A DNA stretch of 64,000 bases from Streptomyces sp. F63 (GTDB lineage: Bacteria > Actinomycetota > Actinomycetes > Streptomycetales > Streptomycetaceae): positions 124,001 through 188,000 of the forward strand of contig NZ_JAGPXX010000009.1 in assembly GCF_018070345.1 (NCBI RefSeq), given 5' to 3'. Positions 60,100 through 64,000 of the stretch are shown here, in pieces. Within the stretch, counting starts at the first letter, position 1; the number at the start of each line of letters is the position of its first letter. The notes under the pieces are model-generated. The model did no database searches. It was given only the letters and a program-made list of their open reading frames with translations, and was not told where the DNA came from. A program made the position numbers and the translations under genes.

Positions 60100-62040
60100 A
60101 TGACCGACGAGACCTCTGCCCGTTCCTCCGCCCTGCCCGCGTCCGCGTCCGCCACCACCGGGGCCGCCGTGCCGGCCGGGGCCGGTGGTGTGCCCGACTG
60201 GGAGCTGCGGTTCCGCGCTCCGCGGGCCGGGCTGCCGGAGTGGGCGGAGGACGCCCCGGACCGCTCGCTGTTCGTCTCGAACGCCACCGGCGTCTTCGAG
60301 CTGTACGCCTGGGACCGTGCCACGGGCGCGCAGCGCCAGGTGACGGACCGGCCGAACGGCACGACGGACGGCGTGCTCAGCCCGGACGGCCAGTGGATCT
60401 GGTGGTTCCGCGACACGGACGGGGACGAGTTCGGCGTCTGGATGCGGCAGCCCTTCGGCGGCGGGGAGGACGAACCGGCCGTGCCCGGCCTCGCCCCCTC
60501 CTACCCGGCCGGGCTGGCCCTGGGGCGGGACGGCACGGCGGTCGTCGGCCGGTCGGTGGACGAATCCCCGGACGGCGCCCACGGTGACGATGACAGTGAC
60601 GGTGACGGCGCCGGCCGCGAGGTGGCGCGGGGCGACGGCGGGCGGGAGGGCGGCTCATCCGTCCATGTGGTGCGGCCCGGCGGCGAGCCGGTGGAGATCT
60701 ACCGGCATCCGGAGTCGGCGGGCGTCGGCGCGCTGTCGTACGACAGCTCCCTGATCGCCCTTGAGCACACCGAGCACGGCGACGCCATGCACTCGGCGGT
60801 CCGCGTCGTCACGCTCGACGGGGCGACGGTCGCCGAACTGGACGACACCAAGGGCGGCGCCGAGGAGCTCGGGCTGATGGTGATGGGCTTCGCGCCGGTC
60901 GCCGGCGACTCCCGGCTGCTGGTCGGGCACCAGCGCGGCGGCCGCTGGGAGCCGATGATCTGGAATCCGGTCACGGGCGAGGAGACCGCCCTCGCCATCG
61001 ACCTCCCCGGAGACATCGGCGCCGGCTGGTCCCCCGACGGTTCGGCCCTGCTGATCGAGCACAGCCACCAGGCCCGCGGCGAGCTGTGGTGGTACGACCT
61101 CGCCACCCGCGCCCTGTCCCGGATCGAGACGCCCGCCGGCACGGTCTCGGGCGCGACGGCGCGGCCGGACGGCAGCGTGGAGTTCCTGTGGTCCTCGGCG
61201 GCACAGCCGCCCGAGATCCGCTCGACCACCGGCCGGATCGTCCTCGATCCGCCGGGGCCGAAGGCGCCGGGCTCGGTGCCGGTCAGCGACGCCTGGGTCG
61301 AGGGGCCGGGCGGCCGGGTTCACGCGCTGGTGCAGAAGCCGGCGGGCGAGGGGCCGTTCCCCTGTGTCTTCGACATCCACGGCGGGCCGACCTGGCACGA
61401 CAGCGACGCCTTCGCCTCCGGCACGGCCGCCTGGGTCGACCACGGCTTCGCCGTCGTCCGCGTCAACTACCGGGGCTCCACGGGCTACGGCCGGGAGTGG
61501 ACGGACGCGCTCAAGCACCGCGTCGGGCTCATCGAGCTGGAGGACATCGCGGCTGTCCGGGAGTGGGCCGTGGAGTCGGGGCTCGCCGACCCGGAGCGGC
61601 TGGTGCTGTCCGGCGGTTCCTGGGGCGGCTATCTGACGCTGCTCGGTCTGGGCACGCAGCCGGAGTCCTGGTCGCTGGGGCTGGCGGCGGTGCCGGTCGC
61701 GGACTACGTCACGGCGTACCACGACGAGATGGAGGCCCTCAAGGCGATGGACCGGACGCTCCTCGGCGGGACGCCCGAGGAGGTACCGGAGCGGTTCGAG
61801 GCATCCTCGCCGCTGACCTACGTCGACAAGGTGCGCGTCCCGGTCTACATCTCGGCCGGGGTGAACGACCCGCGCTGCCCGATACGCCAGGTGGAGAACT
61901 ACGTCCGCCGCCTGGAGCAGCGCGGCGTGCCGCACGAGGTGTACCGGTACGACGCCGGACACGGATCGCTCGTGGTCGAGGAGCGCATCAAGCAGCTGCG
62001 GATGGAGATCGACTTCGTGCGGCGGCACCTGGGCATGTGA
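60100..62040 (+). CDS. Prolyl oligopeptidase-family serine peptidase (S9, acylaminoacyl-peptidase-like)
   Basis: A 646-residue protein. Residues 40-370 form a WD-like beta-propeller (repeats such as LSPDGQWIWWFRDTDGDEFG and GWSPDGSALLIEHSH). The alpha/beta-hydrolase domain follows: FDIHGGPTWHDSDAF, the nucleophile elbow LSGGSWGGYLTL with Ser near 504, the Asp in GVNDPRCP near 587, and His in YDAGHGSLV near 619. It should cleave short peptides in the cytoplasm. An Asp/Gly-rich insert (DDDSDGDGAGRE) lies in the propeller near residue 170. ATG 60100 follows GGGGGC. Confidence 0.94.
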   Translation: MTDETSARSSALPASASATTGAAVPAGAGGVPDWELRFRAPRAGLPEWAEDAPDRSLFVSNATGVFELYAWDRATGAQRQVTDRPNGTTDGVLSPDGQWIWWFRDTDGDEFGVWMRQPFGGGEDEPAVPGLAPSYPAGLALGRDGTAVVGRSVDESPDGAHGDDDSDGDGAGREVARGDGGREGGSSVHVVRPGGEPVEIYRHPESAGVGALSYDSSLIALEHTEHGDAMHSAVRVVTLDGATVAELDDTKGGAEELGLMVMGFAPVAGDSRLLVGHQRGGRWEPMIWNPVTGEETALAIDLPGDIGAGWSPDGSALLIEHSHQARGELWWYDLATRALSRIETPAGTVSGATARPDGSVEFLWSSAAQPPEIRSTTGRIVLDPPGPKAPGSVPVSDAWVEGPGGRVHALVQKPAGEGPFPCVFDIHGGPTWHDSDAFASGTAAWVDHGFAVVRVNYRGSTGYGREWTDALKHRVGLIELEDIAAVREWAVESGLADPERLVLSGGSWGGYLTLLGLGTQPESWSLGLAAVPVADYVTAYHDEMEALKAMDRTLLGGTPEEVPERFEASSPLTYVDKVRVPVYISAGVNDPRCPIRQVENYVRRLEQRGVPHEVYRYDAGHGSLVVEERIKQLRMEIDFVRRHLGM

Positions 62041-62119
62041 CCCCGGCCCGGCCCGGGGCTCAGTTGGGGCGGAGGGCCGCCGGGCGGCGTGCGTGCGCGG
62101 CAGGCTTCCGCCGTGCGGT

Positions 62120-63157
62120 TCAGGCTTCCGCCTCCCGCGCGGGTCCGGTTTCCGCCCGGGGACGCCCGTCGCTCCGGCTGGTGGGCGTCCCCGCCGGGCA
62201 CGGAAGTACGGGCTCGTCAGCCGGGGCGGAGGTGTCCGGGGCGGCGGCCTCCGCCTCCGCGGGCTCTGCCGCCTCGCTCGTCCCGGCGGAGAGCACGGAC
62301 GCTCCGGCCGTTGCCGGGCCGGCGGACGGTGCGGGCCCGGCCGGGGCCGGGGCCGTCCCCCCTCCGGCGGACGGTGCCGGGCCGGTGGCCGGGCCCGCGG
62401 GGTCCGGGGTGAGGCCCAGGGCCAGATCGCGCTGGGTCTCGACCTCCCGGCGGAAGAGGCGAAACCACATGAAGAGCACGAAGCCGGCGAAGACGAACCA
62501 CTCACCGGTGTAGCCGAGGTTCTGGAAGGCCTTGAGGTCGAGCCCGGTGTTCTGGGCGACGGCGGGGGGCACCGGGCGCAGCCCGTCCCTGCCCTCGGTC
62601 AGGGTGATCCAGGCGTTGTGCACCTCGTCCGGCACGACATTGACGAGTGCGGCGGCGCTGATGATCCCGATCTGCCCCTCGGGCAGACCGCCGGCGCGCG
62701 CTCCCTCGGACCGCCGGTTCTCCGGGGCCTGGAGCGCGCCGGTGACCGTGACCTCGCCCTTCGGTGGCGCGGGTACGTCCGCCGTGTTCGCGTCGCCGGG
62801 CAGCCAGCCCCGGACGACCGGCAGGGCCGGTCCACCGGCGGTGCGCAGCAGGGTCAGGACGTAGAAGCCGTCCCGGCCGTCCAGCCGGCGGTCGGGGACG
62901 AGCAGTTGGGTGCCGTAGGTTCCCCTCGCCTCGGCGATCCTCCCGGTGGTCCGCTGGGTCACCGGCAGTAGGCCGGCCAGCGGCTCGGCGGTCTGCCGGG
63001 CCGTGGACTCGGCGCTCTGCTGCTGCTCGCGGTGGGAGTCGGCGCGCGCCTCGAACCGGCCGAGCTGCCAGCTGCCCATGAAAAGGCAGAAAGGAATGGC
63101 GAGTGCGGCGAAGACATTGATTCCCCACCAGCGGGGAGTCAGCAGAAACCGGTACAC
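62120..63157 (-). CDS. SURF1 family protein
   Basis: A 345-residue protein. An N-terminal membrane helix (WWGINVFAALAIPFCLFMGS) and a second helix (EWFVFAGFVLFMWFRLFRRE) near residue 250 enclose the periplasmic SURF1 domain, with WQLGR, VVRGWLPGD and the conserved Gly/Tyr LGYTGEW. SURF1 proteins assist heme insertion into cytochrome c oxidase. The C-terminal 90 residues are a Pro/Ala/Ser/Glu-rich cytoplasmic tail, unusual in length. It starts with GTG and is convergent with the peptidase gene. Confidence 0.93.
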   Translation of the reverse strand: MYRFLLTPRWWGINVFAALAIPFCLFMGSWQLGRFEARADSHREQQQSAESTARQTAEPLAGLLPVTQRTTGRIAEARGTYGTQLLVPDRRLDGRDGFYVLTLLRTAGGPALPVVRGWLPGDANTADVPAPPKGEVTVTGALQAPENRRSEGARAGGLPEGQIGIISAAALVNVVPDEVHNAWITLTEGRDGLRPVPPAVAQNTGLDLKAFQNLGYTGEWFVFAGFVLFMWFRLFRREVETQRDLALGLTPDPAGPATGPAPSAGGGTAPAPAGPAPSAGPATAGASVLSAGTSEAAEPAEAEAAAPDTSAPADEPVLPCPAGTPTSRSDGRPRAETGPAREAEA

Positions 63158-63214
63158 ACCCCCACGGTACGGGGAGACGGCCGCGGAGCGGATGCCGGGG
63201 TGTGCGGAACCGCG

Positions 63215-63239
63215 CCGCCGGGGCCTGAACCCCCGGCGG
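63215..63239 (-). terminator. Hairpin between the last two minus-strand genes
   Basis: CCGCCGGGG and CCCCGGCGG form a 9-bp stem with a 7-base loop. It separates the partial secreted protein gene (upstream on the minus strand) from the SURF1 gene. Confidence 0.5.
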
Positions 63240-63348
63240 CCGTGCGGAGACCCGCGGCCGCGGTTCCCGGGAGCCCCGCGAACTCCGGACGTCCGGACCG
63301 GGAGGTCCGGGCCGTGGAGCCCCGGGAGACCCCCGGCCCGGCCGGGGT

Positions 63349-64000
63349 TCAGCCGGCGATGACGCCGGTGCGGTAGACCGTCCCCGCGCAGACATTGGCG
63401 ATCGTCACCGAGGCAGCGGCCGGTTCACCCGACTCGGGGGTGTGGGTGAGCACCACGCTCCCGCTGGACGGTGGCTCCTCGGCGGTCGGCGACCCCATGG
63501 TCTGGTCGCCGCCATCGGAGGTGGTCCCCTCCCCGCCGCCCGGGCTGCCGGAGGTCTCCGGCTCCGGAGAGGTACCCGGGGTCGGGCAGCCGCCGGCCGC
63601 GCCCCCGGCCGGCACCCAGGCGAATCTGATCTCGAACGCCTTGCCGGGTTCGAGGATCAGCTTCTGCACGTTCGCGGCCGGATCCGGCAGGCCGGTGGCG
63701 GCGTCGCCGAGCGTGTGGTCGACGACCTGGACGTCGTCGGCCGCGCCCTGGGGGACCGCGGTCACCAGCCCGGGACCGGAGACGGTGCAGGTGGTGTCCG
63801 AGACGTTCACGAGACGGAAGCTGCCGTAGATCTTGCTCTCCGCGTCGGGTTCCCCGGAGAGAGCGGTTCCGTTGCCGAGCTGAGTGCGCTCGCAGCTCGG
63901 CGAACTGGCGGCCATGCCCTCGGTGGGGCTGGCACCCGCGCCCGCGGTGCCGCCACCCGGCTGCTGTTCGCCTCGGCTCTTCCCGTTCTCCCCGGCCGCC
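63349..64000 (-). CDS. Secreted DUF4232-like protein, partial (start beyond window)
   Basis: The frame is open to the right edge of the window, so the N terminus and probable signal peptide are missing. The visible 216 codons begin in a Gly/Ala/Thr-rich linker (GGGTAGAGASPTEGMAASSP). A beta-sandwich domain resembling DUF4232 follows: CERTQLGNGTALSG, IYGSFRLVNVSDTTCTVSGP and GKAFEIRFAWVPAGG. Cys residues suggest disulfides and a location outside the membrane. A Ser/Thr/Pro/Glu-rich insert (about 45 residues) separates it from the last strands (GSVVLTHTPESGEPAAASV). Function unknown. Confidence 0.72.
   Translation of the reverse strand, partial: AAGENGKSRGEQQPGGGTAGAGASPTEGMAASSPSCERTQLGNGTALSGEPDAESKIYGSFRLVNVSDTTCTVSGPGLVTAVPQGAADDVQVVDHTLGDAATGLPDPAANVQKLILEPGKAFEIRFAWVPAGGAAGGCPTPGTSPEPETSGSPGGGEGTTSDGGDQTMGSPTAEEPPSSGSVVLTHTPESGEPAAASVTIANVCAGTVYRTGVIAG

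Overview
The window is a high-GC actinobacterial chromosome segment, almost certainly from Streptomyces. Evidence: bldG with its anti-sigma partner, a wblA-type whiB-like gene, an abaA/whiJ-style set (XRE regulator, DUF397 peptide, RsbW-like ATPase), GTG/TTG starts with GGAGG-type ribosome sites, and very rare TTA codons. All calls come from reading the sequence and from remembered family features; no database search was run.

Positions 1-41.7 kb are core chromosome. The order is: methyltransferase, lipoprotein, H+-pyrophosphatase (hppA), anti-sigma factor and bldG, a DUF1998 helicase, a Flp/Tad pilus operon, a HAD phosphatase, a Fic-like protein, a CooC-like ATPase, a deacetylase-like lipoprotein, a SulP-carbonic anhydrase fusion, acsA, nhaA, a holin-like protein, an epoxide-hydrolase-like protein, marP-nudix-nth, crp, a metallo-beta-lactamase protein with a Nudix protein, RidA with a DUF4177 peptide, two ArsA-like ATPases, wblA, a class A PBP, a YqeY protein and a metallophosphoesterase. 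This is nearly the order I remember for Mycobacterium tuberculosis Rv3649-Rv3682, so the block is an old actinobacterial neighbourhood combining envelope, acid/redox and developmental control. TTA codons occur in the helicase next to bldG and in two tad genes, which points to control by the bldA tRNA.

Positions 41.9-59 kb are an accessory region. A tRNA-Pro(CGG) is followed by a decayed integrase, a secreted four-cysteine protein and a displaced, mutated copy of the tRNA 3' half with its own terminator: the scar of an integrated element. Next come a methyltransferase remnant, a copper-type operon (membrane protein, Cu/Zn-SOD-like lipoprotein, CopC), the regulator set, a frameshifted conserved gene, a wHTH/zinc-ribbon protein, a TTA-containing RlmA/TlrB-like rRNA methyltransferase, a decayed WYL regulator, a winged-helix protein, and a cassette of exported or ESX-like proteins with a split effector-like gene. 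Two cassettes are bracketed by partial copies of a neighbouring gene (DUF397; MTH1187 thiamine-binding protein), suggesting insertion with duplication.

Positions 59-64 kb return to ordinary genes: a methyltransferase, an S9 peptidase, a SURF1 protein and a partial secreted protein. Many convergent gene pairs are separated by strong hairpins, including a perfect 56-bp palindrome after crp. A structured leader upstream of nhaA is a candidate ion-sensing riboswitch.
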